This document shows positions 23,191 through 34,620 of a DNA stretch of 64,000 bases, piece after piece. This stretch comes from Cunninghamia lanceolata (lineage: Eukaryota > Streptophyta > Pinopsida > Cupressales > Cupressaceae). Below the pieces are notes generated by a model. The model was not told the origin of the DNA, ran no database searches, and worked only from the letters and a program-made list of their open reading frames with translations. Numbering within the stretch: the first letter of the stretch is position 1; every line of letters begins with the position of its first letter. The stretch spans positions 10,372,001 to 10,436,000 of the forward strand of contig BSBN01000254.1 in NCBI GenBank assembly GCA_027924645.1, in the 5' to 3' direction. Position numbers and translations under genes: made by a program.

Positions 23191-24566
23191 GGCTAGCTGA
23201 GGAAGGGATGGAGAGAGCAGTACTAGGAGCAGTGTCCCATGGCAGCAGGGCTAGCCTATACACCTATACCAAATTTGGCTTATGTATACACCTTTTGATG
23301 GCTCAGATAGCCTGATGTGTACATACTTGTATCATTTTGTACCGAGACATGTATCATTATTTATGTGATGTATACACTATATATAATTTTGACTCAGAGA
23401 TGGACTTTGATATTGTACATTTGGACATGTTTTTATGTGACATTTATATGATGATTTAGCTATTGATGATCTATATATGTAGTTGTTTATGCTATATGTC
23501 ATGGATGCATTCTATTTTATGATGTTTCACATGTGATGTACACTTATATTTTGTCTATATGATGCTATGTGATGTTGTTATGGATGTACTGTATTGATTC
23601 TATACTATGATGTTTACCTATGAGTCTAGGACTCTAATATGATGATGACATAATGCAGACTTAGATGATTTATGATCATCTAATATGCAAATGTGGATAT
23701 TATCTATATGATTATGCAGTGTTATGCAATGTACTTGTCTATGTTTTTTATTTTTTCTGTTGATACTACGTTATGATGTAAATGTATATGGATGACCTAA
23801 TGCACTATTATGTATGTGAATGATCTAATCATGTTAATGACTATCTCATGGGATATGATATGCAATTTAATTCTATGTTTTTGTTATATCCAAATGTACT
23901 CGATCGACACAGAAATGACACAATGATGGATAGAAGACTGACTAATAGAAGAAATGTGAATGAAAGGATCACCAGCTTGTATGTGTAAACATTGATGCTC
24001 TTCATTTTGGATCATTATTGCATGGGATATGGATGTAAATGGATATGATATGGATGCCAAATGGTTTTGCCATCTTGATTTTGCAAGTATTTTGAAGTGC
24101 TTGTTTCATCATTGGGCGATTGTTTTGGTACTTTTTCCAAATGTTGTAAGAAAATACAAGCATCTAGGTATGATTTGAACCAAGATGACCTGAGTGTCGC
24201 TTACATCAATTTTGATTTAGCAAGTTAATACAAGCCTCTAGGTATAATTGAACCGAGATATCAACAGACAAGGATTACCTCCATTCATGTTAGACCTTTG
24301 AAGTCCTCAATGATCTTTTGGTAATCATGTCATTAGACAAGGCTTCACATTACTAAAGATTAATCCACAAACAACAGACAAAGAAAATGATTATACCCCC
24401 ATCATAGCATCTCTAGTTTTTGACATCCTTGAGTAGCACATAAACACATAATAACAAAAATCAAGACTCTATGAGTTAACCTGATCACAAACACAAAACA
24501 TTCTTGCATTAGATGTGTTTTCTTGCCATAATTTAGATAGAATTAGTTAGAGTGCTTTAGGTTCAT

Positions 24567-25329
24567 GTTTGCTTTGTGTTGGATAGGTTGATGCCTTGCG
24601 TCAAAATTTCTATTTGAAAGTGGGTTTTGCTTGTGCTTGCATGCATGCCTGGTAAAAATGAACCCTAAGGGACTGACCTAGTGCCTTGGGGAAGCATCGC
24701 TAAAAGGCCTTGCCTATGTAACAATGTAGAGGCAATGTCATTTGGGGACTTGGACCATGGATGGACTAGAGGATAGACGACCAGATACGGGATGGATGGG
24801 AAGTGAAGCCTCGTGGGTGCATTGATAATGGCCTTTCCTATGTGACGATGCATAGGCAACATAGTTTGGAATAACCCTATGATACAACGACAGATGCTAT
24901 GCTAGGCTGACACTCTGGATAGGATACTGGATAAGAGCTTAGTTGATAAGGTGACAAGAGGGGTAGAGTACTAATCCATGATTGGTTATCATTAGGTTAG
25001 ACAAGGTGTTTTATTATGGAATAGATATCGACCGGATGAGAAATGATGGTAGGAAGAATGGACACAAGGTGATTGGTTTCCCAAAGATGGAGAAGGTAGT
25101 TTACCACAAGTAGCACCTGTTTACCATGTTTTCACCACTTCTTTCTATTTGCATGAAAGCTAAAAGTACACATGACACCTTTTTGTGAGGTTTTCATAAT
25201 GGTACCTATCCAAGGCACCTATTTTCTAGGTTTTCACCAAAGGATAATTTTTTTGTTGTTTTTTCACTTTTTGATTTTTTTTGCTTTTTTTCTAAATTTT
25301 TGATTTTTTAAAATTTTTTTTGAATTTTT
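24567..25329. other. Tat internal spacer between PMD gene and pol
   Basis: No ORF recognised. It contains two diverged copies of a ~45-bp word (GGCCTTGCCTATGTAACAAT near 24,706 and GGCCTTTCCTATGTGACGAT near 24,831) and a long T-rich run (25,246-25,320), which on the element's strand is an A-rich tract just after pol. It is found only in block B because A and C are truncated before it. Confidence 0.5.
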
Positions 25330-26460
25330 GCCCCCCTTACATTGGGGTTCTCTTAGGTATAGAACCAGTGAAGATCAATACTATTGATTTGATCATCAAA
25401 CAACTCACTTTCTGATGTTGCTAACTGATATGCTCCTGATCCATATGCAACAATGATGACATAAGGACCAAGCCAGATGGGCTCGAACTTACCTTTCTTT
25501 TCCCAATCCTATTGATTGTGTGGATTTTCCTTAAGGACCAAATCACCAACATTGAAGACCCTTAGATGGACCCTGTGATTGTAGCTTCGTGACATTCTTT
25601 GCTGATATGCTTTGACATGGTTGAAGGTGTTTTGTCATTTTTCCTCCGATAGTTCTAACTCTTGCAATCTAGAAACTCTGTAGTCTTCATTAGTAATAAG
25701 ACCTTTTAATGACACCTTAGAGATGGTAACTCAACCTTGGTGGAAAAATGGCTTCTGATCCATAGACAAGGGCATAAGGGGTAGCACCTGTGGGAGTGCG
25801 TATACTGGTTTGATAGGCCCATAGAGTGGGATTCAGTTGTATGTGCCAATCACGACCAACATCATTGATTGTTTTCTTGAGAATTTTCAAGATTGTTTTG
25901 TTGGATGCCTCTGCTTGGCTATTGCCTTGTGGATAATAGGGGTGGAGAAATTGAGTTGGATTTTGAATTTGTCACAAAGCTCTTGGACATCCTGTTTCTT
26001 GAAAGGTCTTCTGTTATCCGTGACAATGGATGAGGGAATTCTGTATCTGCAAATGAGGTAATTGAGGATGAAGGATGCAATCTATCTGCCTATGACATTG
26101 GTGAGTGGAATGGCTTCAATACACTTGGTAAAGTATTCAGTGGCAGTTATCATGAACTTGTGGTCGTTGGATGATGAAGGGTGAATTTTTCCCACAAGGT
26201 CAGGTCCCCATTGACAAATGGACCAAGGTGTCGTTAAAGGTCATAGCTCTTGAGCTGGTGCATGTATCAGGTTTCCATGTATCTGGCATTGCTTGCATTT
26301 CTTCACAAACTGATATGAATTAGTTTCCATGTTTGGCCAATAGTATCCCAAGCACATGAGTTTCTTAGCTAAAGAAGGACCGCTAGAGTGTGTTCTGTAA
26401 ATTCCTTCGTGCATGTACCATCTAGACCTTGTCGGTATAGGGTGTTAGCCATAATAGTGT
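25330..26460 (-). pseudogene. Ty3/gypsy integrase, block B
   Basis: Reads on the minus strand from the HHCC zinc-binding part (HEGIYRTH, then KKCKQCQIHGN, about 26,440-26,270) into the catalytic core: WGPDLVGKIHPSSSNDHKF, TEYFTKCIEAIPL, IVTDNRRPF, then after one frameshift YPQGNSQAEASNKTILKILK. All three DDE positions can be found, though the frame is broken between the second and third. The C-terminal part has GDLVLKENPHN, KKGKFEPIWLGPYVI and AYGSGAYQLATSESEL. The element cannot encode an intact enzyme, but its decay is milder than that of its LINE neighbours. Confidence 0.85.
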
Positions 26461-26660
26461 AACAGGAGGTTTGGCGAATGAAGGTTTGGTGTTGGTTAGA
26501 AGACAAGTCAGGTGGTAGGGTGTTATCCTTGAGGTAAGTGTAAATCTTACCATACCAAGGTGAATCAAATCTGACTAATAGGCATATGGAGTATGTTTCA
26601 AGGATATCATAAGCTGGTTGCATAACTGACTCCACCAAGAACTCATACCATGGTAAGATC

Positions 26661-26942
26661 TCAAGGAGTGAGGTAATGGTTGCCATGGTGTCTTACAAAG
26701 TATTGTTTAAAGTCATCGACCATGCGCTTGTATAGGATTAACTTGTCATCTTTCGTCTGATAGTCATCATTAACTTGATTGATTACCAGTTGGGAGTCAC
26801 CATAGACTTGTAGTTCCTTTATTTTCCATTTTGTTGCCATTTTGAGACCAATGACCAAGGCCTCATACTCTACTATATTGTTTGTGCATGGGAATAGTAG
26901 ACGATAAGACTTAGGTATGTACTTGAAAAGGCAAATTACCAC
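26661..26942 (-). pseudogene. Archaeal-type RNase H of the Tat element
   Basis: A 93-codon fragment with CTNNIVEYEALVIGLKMA and VYGDSQLVINQVNDDY, holding the Glu and Asp positions expected of the second RNase H domain in Tat elements. It lies directly upstream of the integrase on the same strand. The first (Gly-rich) strand of the domain and the reverse transcriptase are missing. Confidence 0.8.
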
Positions 26943-28744
26943 TGGTCACCTTTGGTCTATATCCCTCATTAAGGGTAGGGCCACTTCCTATGAGGAAGAT
27001 GTGTGGGAGACCGCTGGTCTGTGGATGGAGGTAAATCACTAGAAAGATACTCTCTCTCTAGCAGAAGACATGCCAAGGCTTGTGATAAAGATGTCAGATT
27101 TCTGGATGCAGTATATCTCTAAGACTTGTATTTATTGAGACTATGTAAAACATTATCTAATGCAGATATTTGTAATTGATTTACTTTCGTAAACATTGTA
27201 CTTGAGAAAGACAATATGGTTTATTGTATTTTGTAATGAGAAATCTTGTAATTGTAGTTACTTGATTATATGTGGAATAAAAGGAAAAATTTCTCTCTCA
27301 TTTTTACCTTCTTAAATTACATTATGGTAAATTTTCAAATTTTACTATGTTTTTAGAACGTGGGTGTTACAAGTATTTACCCACCATTTGATGTGTTATT
27401 TCATTGTAAATGTTATAATTGTTTCCAAGTGGATGTTGTACATTCTCATAGACTCACACAATAGGTTAAAATTCAAAATTGTGTCACACTTTCAACCAAC
27501 TAAATAGTTTCTCTAGAAACAATTTCATCCTAAACAATTTCAAGTGGAGTAGCACTTATGTAGCATTGTGTGGCATAGACTTTCGAGAAAAACCTTTTCA
27601 CATGAAATTTTTAAATCTATATAATACAATTTCAACTTTGGAAAAAATATTTATTTTCATTGAAAGTTTTGAGTAGTAGAGTTTTATCTAGATCCTTTCC
27701 GAGCAATGTTGTTTCTCTCAAAACTACCTATGTGGCATCCCATGTGGCATTCAACCCCCCTATTTTCAAAAAATTGAACAAGATTTCAAGTTCAACTCCA
27801 AATTTCTCCAACCAAACTCTACTTTCATAAAAATATGAAAATACCCTTTGGTAGACCTCGCAGTGTAGAACTTAAATATATATATTTTTAAATATTTTGA
27901 TTAGTTATAATAGCTTATTATTAAATTTATGACAATTAGGTTATTATAATCAAATATGTAGTTGGTTATAAATTAAAAATAAATAGGTAAGTATATTTTA
28001 TTTTTTTTAAGAATATATGGTGCACTAGAGGAGAGAATCTTCTCCAAGTGTACAAAAGTTGGTGTCCCATGAAAACTATATTGTTTTGATTAAATTTTAC
28101 TTTTAATAAACTGTTTAAAAATAATTATTCATCAAAAATTAATTTTTATTCCATGCACTAGATATTTGAGTTTTCTCATTAGGAAAAAGTTAAAGAAAAA
28201 AAAATAATTTTAGTATATTTTTCTTGACATTCCATTGACGTCACTTTTATAAAAAAAACAACAATTAAAATTCATCTATTAAACTCATAAAAAATATCAA
28301 ACTAATTTTTTGAAATGTTAAAAAAATATAATCATAAACTACATCAAAATTCCTACATTTCATTACTTTATATCATTTTAAAATTCAATAGATACATATG
28401 ACTTTTTCATCGTTTAAGTTGGAAAAATATATTTGCATTGGTCAATTCATTTATAAAGTGTGACATAGTTCTAAAGTTTTGCCCAATAATATAGCATCAT
28501 TTATGAAGAATAGAAATTTTCTATAGTGAATGGTCTAGGAAGTAGGAAACTTCCTTCTGTGTTGCTTGTTTCTTTTTCATTCCTGGTAATCAAGATGAGT
28601 TAGTTGATCTCTCATCGTGTTTCTCTCTTGCCATGCAAGTGGAAAATGGACGATTTAGCTAGATTTGAGTAGGAAAAACTAGGGAATGTGTTTCTAATTG
28701 ACTCCCCATGGTTGATGATGATAATGAATAAATTATTAGCTGTG
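26943..28744. other. AT-rich spacer without recognised genes
   Basis: Homology to Tat pol ends near 26,950-27,000. The next 1.7 kb has only short ORFs without recognisable motifs and long A/T runs (27,880-28,400). A stretch ending GTGGGTGTTACA near 27,370 could be the end of an old LTR, but no primer-binding site follows. Confidence 0.4.
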
Positions 28745-28749
28745 ATATT

Positions 28750-29103
28750 TGTTAGCACGTATATATTTATTTTTCATACACTATAAGCTTAAGCCTAGAT
28801 AGGCATCCCTTTCTACAACCTTAACACATGCCTCGTTGAGGTGTCAAAGTTGTTGGATAGTTTAGGAGAGGTGTCGTAAAGTTCCCTACTAACTAGGGCA
28901 ACCTTACACTAGTTTTTAGGAAGGCAACTCGCCACCACTTGTGGTTAAGGAGTCCTTCCTTAACACACAACTTCCTCTTGCATGCCTATATGTACTCGTC
29001 TACTTGGTTTATTCATTGGATGACTTCACCTTATTTTCGTGTTGTGTTATGCTTTTTCTATTTGCAATTTTTTTTGTCTTCTTGATCCCTATTGACTTCT
29101 ACA
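28750..29103 (+). repeat. 5' LTR of the copia element
   Basis: 354 bp from TGTTAGCACG to TTCTACA, ending directly at the primer-binding site. It is paired with 32,591-32,938. Shared words include GGCATCCCTTT, GGTGTCAAAGTTGTTGG and TCTTCTTGATCC. Confidence 0.8.
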
Positions 29104-29115
29104 TGGTATCAGAGC
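29104..29115 (+). promoter_or_regulatory. Primer-binding site (initiator tRNA-Met)
   Basis: TGGTATCAGAGC, the standard copia primer-binding site complementary to the 3' end of initiator methionine tRNA, directly adjacent to the 5' LTR. Confidence 0.9.
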
Positions 29116-30220
29116 ACGAGAGGACACAATATTACAATTTTCAAGAACTACATTTCATCATTTACATAGGATTTGATAATTTTGTTTTGTATCTATGTGT
29201 ATCTCTGGCAGGAGGTGTTGTTTGCAGGCAAAGATGGATGAATTATTTTCAGGGCGAAAGGAAGAAAAGAGCACCAAAAGTGTGTTTTTTGTCTAAGGTG
29301 ACTTGCATCAAGGAAGATCTATGTCTTTTGTTGTGGTATTTCATGGATAGTTTATGGTGGCTCACGGCTTGATAAATGTTTGCAGCCCTTGTATTTGTTT
29401 CCGCTACATGCACCAAGCAAGGCTTGCAACCTCATCAAGCCCGTGGCCCCTTGGATTAACATCTACACCTAACATAACCTCTAGTACCTAGAGTCATGTT
29501 TGACTGAGAAAGGTTCACTAGCAAGCAAAATCACTATTCAACCTCCCTGTGAGCAAGGGAAGACCTTGTTTAGATGCCTCAATTGAAGGGTTTAAAATGG
29601 TGATGCCCATCAATTTTTGACCCAGATACAGAGTGAAAACACTGTTCACTTGGTCAAAATGCAAAAAGGGTAGGTGATAGGCACTCACTATGGCTTATGT
29701 GGCAAGGGAGGGAGAAAATCCTCCTCAAATTTAAGCCCCTCATCACATGTATTTTTAGCCCCTAGTGATGCACAGTTCTAAGGGCTTAATTTTTCCCAAT
29801 TTTTCCCTTCATATCTCTAATATAAATTGCAATTTTTTTGTAAAAGGTAGATATTTTATAAGGTTTTTTTAGCAAGGCTAAAAATTTTAAAGAATCATAA
29901 CTTTTTCTCGGTAACTTGGATTTGAGTGCCATTTTTTTTGCAAAAGTGATTAATTTTTCACCGTTAATCCATTAGTCAAATTTATGCACTAAACTTATAA
30001 AGTGTAATTTTATGTGCCAATTGGGCTAGTTTAAAGCACTAATTTGATAAAGTGCCACATTTAGGGGGGGACAAATAATTAAGGGGGATGTTGTGTGTGT
30101 TATATTTCCCACTTCCTCAAGAAGTCCATGCATGTTGTGTTATTATTTTTCACTTCTACACTTCTAAGTTCTTCAATTTCTGCATTTCTACAACTTTGCA
30201 ATAAACCAAAGTCTAAGGCC

Positions 30221-31186
30221 ATGGAATCTAATGTAACTATATCACCCCTAACACCTTTCAATTATCAAGATTGGAAGTTAAAAGTAATACTTGTGCTTAA
30301 GAACAAAGGGTTGTTTAGGGTAACTATGGGAACAAAAAAGGAACCTAATGCATCTAAGGACACACAAATTTTTTTAATAAGTGTGACCAAGCCTTTGGAT
30401 TTTTATGCTTAAACTTATAGTCCCCTAAATTTATATTCCATCTTGAGGCATTGAAAATACCCAATGAAGTTCGGGATACCCTCAACAAGCTATTTGGGAA
30501 TGTTAATGAACTTAAGAGTCATGAGTTGGAAAATGAATTCATAGGTCTTAATCTTAGGAATTTCACAACTCTAGAGGACTACTTCACCAAATTTAAATCC
30601 TTAAGGTTGCAATTAAAAGATTGTGGAATAGACAAGAAAGAGGATCAGTTAATTCTCTTTGTACTTTCCAAATTAGGTCCATAATTCTTAGAGTTTGTCT
30701 CAAATTTCTACTCTACCAAATGGGCTCTTGTAGCCTCATGGTCAATGCCCACACTTGATAACTTTATTACTGGCCTCGCAAGGGAGCAAGACAAGTTAAT
30801 CCAAATGAGCACATTGAATTCTACAAAACCTCAAGCCATAATTGTTGGGAATGATAAACAACAAAATTCATAAGGGAAGAACAATAACACTATGAAGGAC
30901 AAGGAAGCTAAGAAAGAACACAAATTTGACAACTCCAAAAATGACAAATTTTCTCAACAAGGGAAACCTACTATAGAGAAAGTTGAGTGTGTCATTTGTA
31001 AAAAATTTAGGCATGATGAACATCAATACATGAGGAAACAAATAGAGAAGCTCTCTCATATTCTCAAGAATAATAATATAGGGCTACCTAATTTCATCAA
31101 TGCATCTTCATCAAACCAAGATAATACTAAGGAAAAAGAGAAATCAAAAGTCAAAGCCTTAGTTTCTATAGCATCTTCATCTCGAT
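30221..31186 (+). pseudogene. Copia Gag
   Basis: Starts at the ATG of MESNVTISPLTPFNYQDWK and continues with LKNKGLFRVTMGTKKEP, the usual gag opening. After a break near 30,411 it resumes in another frame with LNKLFGNVNELKSHELENEF and TTLEDYFTKFKSLRLQLKD (30,451-30,684). The zinc knuckle CVICKKFRHDEHQYMRK at about 30,985-31,035 has lost the Gly and the last Cys of the CCHC box. The part upstream of 30,221 in the same frame is a leader read-through and not part of Gag. Confidence 0.85.
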
Positions 31187-31476
31187 GATGGATAATATAC
31201 TCAGATGACTCACACCATATGAATTCTTTACAGGTTGGTTTTTAATTCTTAGAACAATCTAGAATGTCCATAATCACCTTAGGTGATGATACTTGAACTT
31301 CAGTGAAAGGGAGAGGGTTTGTTGAAGTTGAAGGAGGAACATTTTCAAATTGTCTAAGTGTTCCTTTACTATCAACTAATCTCCTTTCAATGTATCAAAT
31401 AGCTCATCTAGCGAAGGGCATGAGAGTACATTTCTCTACAAATTTAGTTGAGATCAGAGAATTTCAATGAAAAAAG

Positions 31477-32275
31477 TTGGTAGCTATAGGGGAGGCAAAT
31501 CACCAATTCAGATTATATACCTTCTCCAATTTTGCACTAGATATTTCTCCCAAAGCATTGCTTACTCATTCAGATGAAGTTAGAAAATTATGGTATGAAT
31601 GGTTTGTTCACCTTAACTACCACTACCTTAAGCAGCTATGTGAGCATAATATAGTCACAAGGTTGCCTAGAGTTAAATTTTCTAAAGGTCTTTATTAGGG
31701 TTGTGCCCTTGGGAAGCATCTTGAAGCAAAATTTGACAAAGGCATATAATGGAGGGCAAAACAATTCTTGGAAATTATACATAGTAATGTTTCAGGAGCT
31801 TTTCCCCATCCATCTTTTACAAAGGCTAAGTATGTTCTCGCCTTTATAGATGTTTTCTCTAGATTCACATGGGTCTACTTCCTTGGGTATAAATATGAAG
31901 TCTTGGATTTATTTCAACACTTCAAAGCTTCTATTGAGAAATAGTTAGGGAAGGTCATCAAAGTTCTATGAACTAATAATTGGGGTGAGTATGTCAACAA
32001 TAATTTTGAGTAGTTTTGCATAACAGAGGGGATAAATTTGTAGTGCACAACTGCTTATACTCCCCAACAAAATGGTGTTGTCAAATGTAAGAATAGGTTA
32101 TTAAAAGGGATGGAAAATTATATGATTCACTCTAAGGGCCTAACACCACAGTAATAGGTAGAAGTAGTCAATTATACATGTTATATTCAGATTAGAGTTC
32201 CTCACAAAGCCTTGAAGGGTATCACTCTCTTTGAAGCTTGAAAAGTAAGGAAGCCAACAATCGATCATTTCAGGG
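31477..32275 (+). pseudogene. Copia GAG-preintegrase and integrase core
   Basis: Zinc-binding part with LWYEWFVHLNYHYLKQLCEH, one Cys of the distal pair lost, then the core: AFIDVFSRFTWVYFL (first Asp kept), TNNWGEY in place of TDNGGEY (second Asp to Asn), and TPQQNGVVKCKNRLL (the catalytic Glu is Lys). Several TAG and TAA stops. It could not be catalytically active even if read through. Confidence 0.85.
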
Positions 32276-32284
32276 TCTTTCTTA

Positions 32285-32540
32285 CTAAGTTTGGTATTTC
32301 CTTCGAGAAACCCACAATCATCTATTATGACAACCAGAGCACCATTCAGATATGTTGGAATCTGATTCAGTATCAATGAACCAAACACGTAGAGATTCAT
32401 ATGCATTATGTTCGAGAGCTTATTCATGGTCAAATCATTGACCTAGTTTTTTGTCAGTCTTCGGAGTAGGTTACTAAAACTTTCACCAAACCATTTATTG
32501 AGGTAAAATTCATTCATCTACAAGCACCTCTTGGGTACCT
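32285..32540 (+). pseudogene. Copia RNase H C-terminal end
   Basis: IIYYDNQSTIQICWN, KHVEIHMHYVRELIHGQ and DLVFCQSSEQVTKTFTKPF are the typical end of a copia RNase H. It follows the integrase directly because the reverse transcriptase is deleted. Confidence 0.85.
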
Positions 32541-32542
32541 CA

Positions 32543-33850
32543 TTAGGTCTCGTAGCTAGGACTGATTTCTATCATCTAAGCTATGCTTAAGTGTATATAT
32601 TCATTTTACATACATTATAGGCTTAATCCTAGTTAGGCATCCCTTTATACAACCTTGACACATGCCTCATTAAGGTGTCAAGGTTGTTGGGCGATTTAGG
32701 AGAGGTGTCACTAAGTTGCCTATGAACTAGCCACCTTGCGCTAGTTTTTAGGGAGAAAACTTGCAACCACTCATGGTTGAGGATTCCTTCCTAAACAGAT
32801 GACTTCCTCTTGCATGCCTATATGTACTCGTCTACTTGGTTTATTCATTGTTCAACTTCATCTATTTTTTGTGTTGTGTTATGTTGTGTCTATTTGCAAG
32901 ATTGTTTTTTGTCTTCTTGATCCTTCTTGATTTTTATAATATTCTTTTAGAATACCCTCAAAAAAATCTATTTAGTGACATTGCCTTTGTGTTTTTTGTC
33001 AAATTTAATGGACCTGCTCAATAACATAGGTCTTGTGAAGATGACCATGGAGGCAATGGTTTAGGAATTGTTTATCTCAAGGGATAAGATTCATTTAGCT
33101 TTAAATACTTATGACAATGATGCATGACCATGGGATAAGGCTGAAATATTCCCTTTACATGTGTTAGAGTGCTTGGCTGTAGCTAACTGCATTCTTTAGG
33201 AGGCAAGGATGGCAGTTGTTACAAGCTCGTTGGAATGCCTTGGTAGGGCCCTTATTATACATAATGGTTTATGTGCCTATTTATTAATAAGGGAAAGGTT
33301 GGTTGTATATGTTGTATCTTTTCTTCTGCAAGTGGCAGTTTTTAGGTGACACATCAATGGTGGCCATTAAAAAATTTGTTTTGAGTTTTTAAAAAAATTG
33401 CATCTTTTAAATTTTGTTTTTTATGCAGATGCCTTTATCTAAGGTTCATGTTAGGGTGCCTTGGCTTAGGGCCATCTAAAAATTTTTGTTGTAAACTCTT
33501 TTGTTTATTATAATATTATAATATGGGTTATCGATGTAAATTGTAATTATTGTCACCTTTTAAATTTTTAATTTATTTGTATTATTTTTTATTAATTATT
33601 ACCCATAGATTGTTCTAGAAATATCATAATTCAAAATATATGTAAAAATATTGTTAATCTAAATCATTCACTCCTTGAAATTTATCTCAATTTTGGAGAC
33701 TTTATGTACAAGATTGGGTGTGCTAAGACTTTGTTCCAGAATTGAACATAAGTCAAGACTTATGATCATCTCACAGTTGAAATTTATTCTAATATTCTAA
33801 GTACATCGATGTAAATTTTAACTATAGTCTTCCTTTTATTTTTTTTATTA
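32543..33850 (+). repeat. Segmental duplicate, copy 1 (pairs with 49,646-50,951)
   Basis: Spans the end of the copia coding tail, its 3' LTR, the target-site repeat and about 900 bp of flank, in direct orientation with the second copy. The flank includes a decayed coding scrap (about 33,025-33,240, reading ELFISRDKIHLALNTYDND) that I could not assign. Confidence 0.85.
32591..32938 (+). repeat. 3' LTR of the copia element
   Basis: Begins GTGTATATATTC, short of the true LTR start, and ends TTTTTATA before the ATATT repeat. It is itself part of the 1.3-kb segment duplicated at 49,646-50,951. Confidence 0.75.
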
Positions 33851-34240
33851 TATACTATTTCTCATTAATCTGAATCGTTCACTCATTGATTTGTTGACAC
33901 ATGTCTCTATTCCAAAGACTTTATGTACAAATTTAGGTGCGTCAAGACTTCAACCCAGAATTAAACATAAGTTGTTGATCTATGATCATCTAATGATTGA
34001 AATTTATTATAAATTTATAATATTATAAGTACATCGATGTAAATCGTAATTGTAGTATTCCTTTTAATTTTTTTATTGTATTATCTATTATTTTTTGATA
34101 TCTAAATTGTGAATTGTTAACTTATTGACACTTGTTTCTATTTTGAATACTTTATGTAAAAATTTGGGTGTCTTAGAACTTCAGCCCAAAATAGAACTTA
34201 TGTTGTTGATCTATGATCATCCAATGATGTACATGTAAGT
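33531..34240 (+). repeat. Three diverged tandem repeats of about 230-275 bp
   Basis: Each unit begins near TCGATGTAAATT (33,531, 33,806 and 34,034), then has a T-rich run, a GACTTTATGTAC word, an AAGACTT word and TATGATCATC. Unit lengths are about 275, 228 and 205 bp. They are AT-rich and non-coding. Confidence 0.7.
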
Positions 34241-34620
34241 ATTTTTTAAGCTATAAATTTTCCAAGTAACTTAATTATTATCATTTAGCATTTGATATTT
34301 TTGCTACCCAAATTATGATTTTTCAAAAACCCACCTACATATTCGCCAATCAATTAATTTTATATTTTTAATATTTATATTAATTTCCACATAACTTATT
34401 TTATTTTTTGAATACAACTATAAATCACCAACAAAATTATTTCTTTTTTTCAAATCTATCTATAATTCACCAACTAAAATCACCAAAGTGGAGAAATTTG
34501 AAAAAAATCACTAGTGAAATTATTGTTTCCCCAAAATAGGCATATAATCACCACAAAAATTACTACCTCTAGCTACAATTTGCCAGGATTTTATAGATAT
34601 TTTTAGGGGGGTTCCTTAAA
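34241..34620. other. AT-rich spacer, nothing recognised
   Basis: Short A/T-rich sequence with several CACCAA words. No ORF or repeat boundary recognised. Confidence 0.4.

Larger units (their letters stand above)
14937..24566 (+). repeat. Tandem block B (second copy of 3,958-14,828)
   Basis: Direct repeat of block A with the same order of LINE, ORF-X, copia gag scrap, Tat LTR and PMD gene. It is about 1.2 kb shorter, mostly from two internal deletions near 17,508 and 17,822. A hand alignment of about 155 bp in the reverse transcriptase gives roughly 10 differences from A and roughly 6 from C, so the copies are old. Confidence 0.85.
19185..26942 (-). mobile_element. Tat-type Ty3/gypsy element, block B, 5' truncated
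   Basis: The longest surviving copy. Going along the minus strand: RNase H of the archaeal type (26,942-26,661), integrase (about 26,460-25,330), spacer with a poly-T tract on the plus strand (25,246-25,335), antisense PMD gene on the plus strand (20.6-23.2 kb), polypurine tract (20,326-20,313) and 3' LTR. The 5' LTR, gag, protease and reverse transcriptase are missing. RNase H directly followed by integrase, plus an antisense ORF between pol and the 3' LTR, is the Tat-lineage layout (Grande and Ogre relatives). Confidence 0.75.
28750..32938 (+). mobile_element. Ty1/copia element with both LTRs, internally deleted
   Basis: Bounded by the target-site repeat ATATT (28,745-28,749 and 32,939-32,943). 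It has a 5' LTR, primer-binding site, long leader, gag, integrase and an RNase H end, then a 3' LTR. The reverse transcriptase is missing: the reading passes straight from the end of the integrase (about 32,275) into the RNase H. The 3' LTR lacks its first bases and the polypurine tract, removed by a deletion of about 11 bp compared with the related site at 3,396. All ORFs carry stops or frameshifts. Confidence 0.85.

Noticed and set aside
28941..29372. 143-codon ORF at the copia 5' LTR as a membrane protein
   Set aside because: It runs across the LTR end and primer-binding site, so its hydrophobic start is T-rich LTR sequence read by chance.
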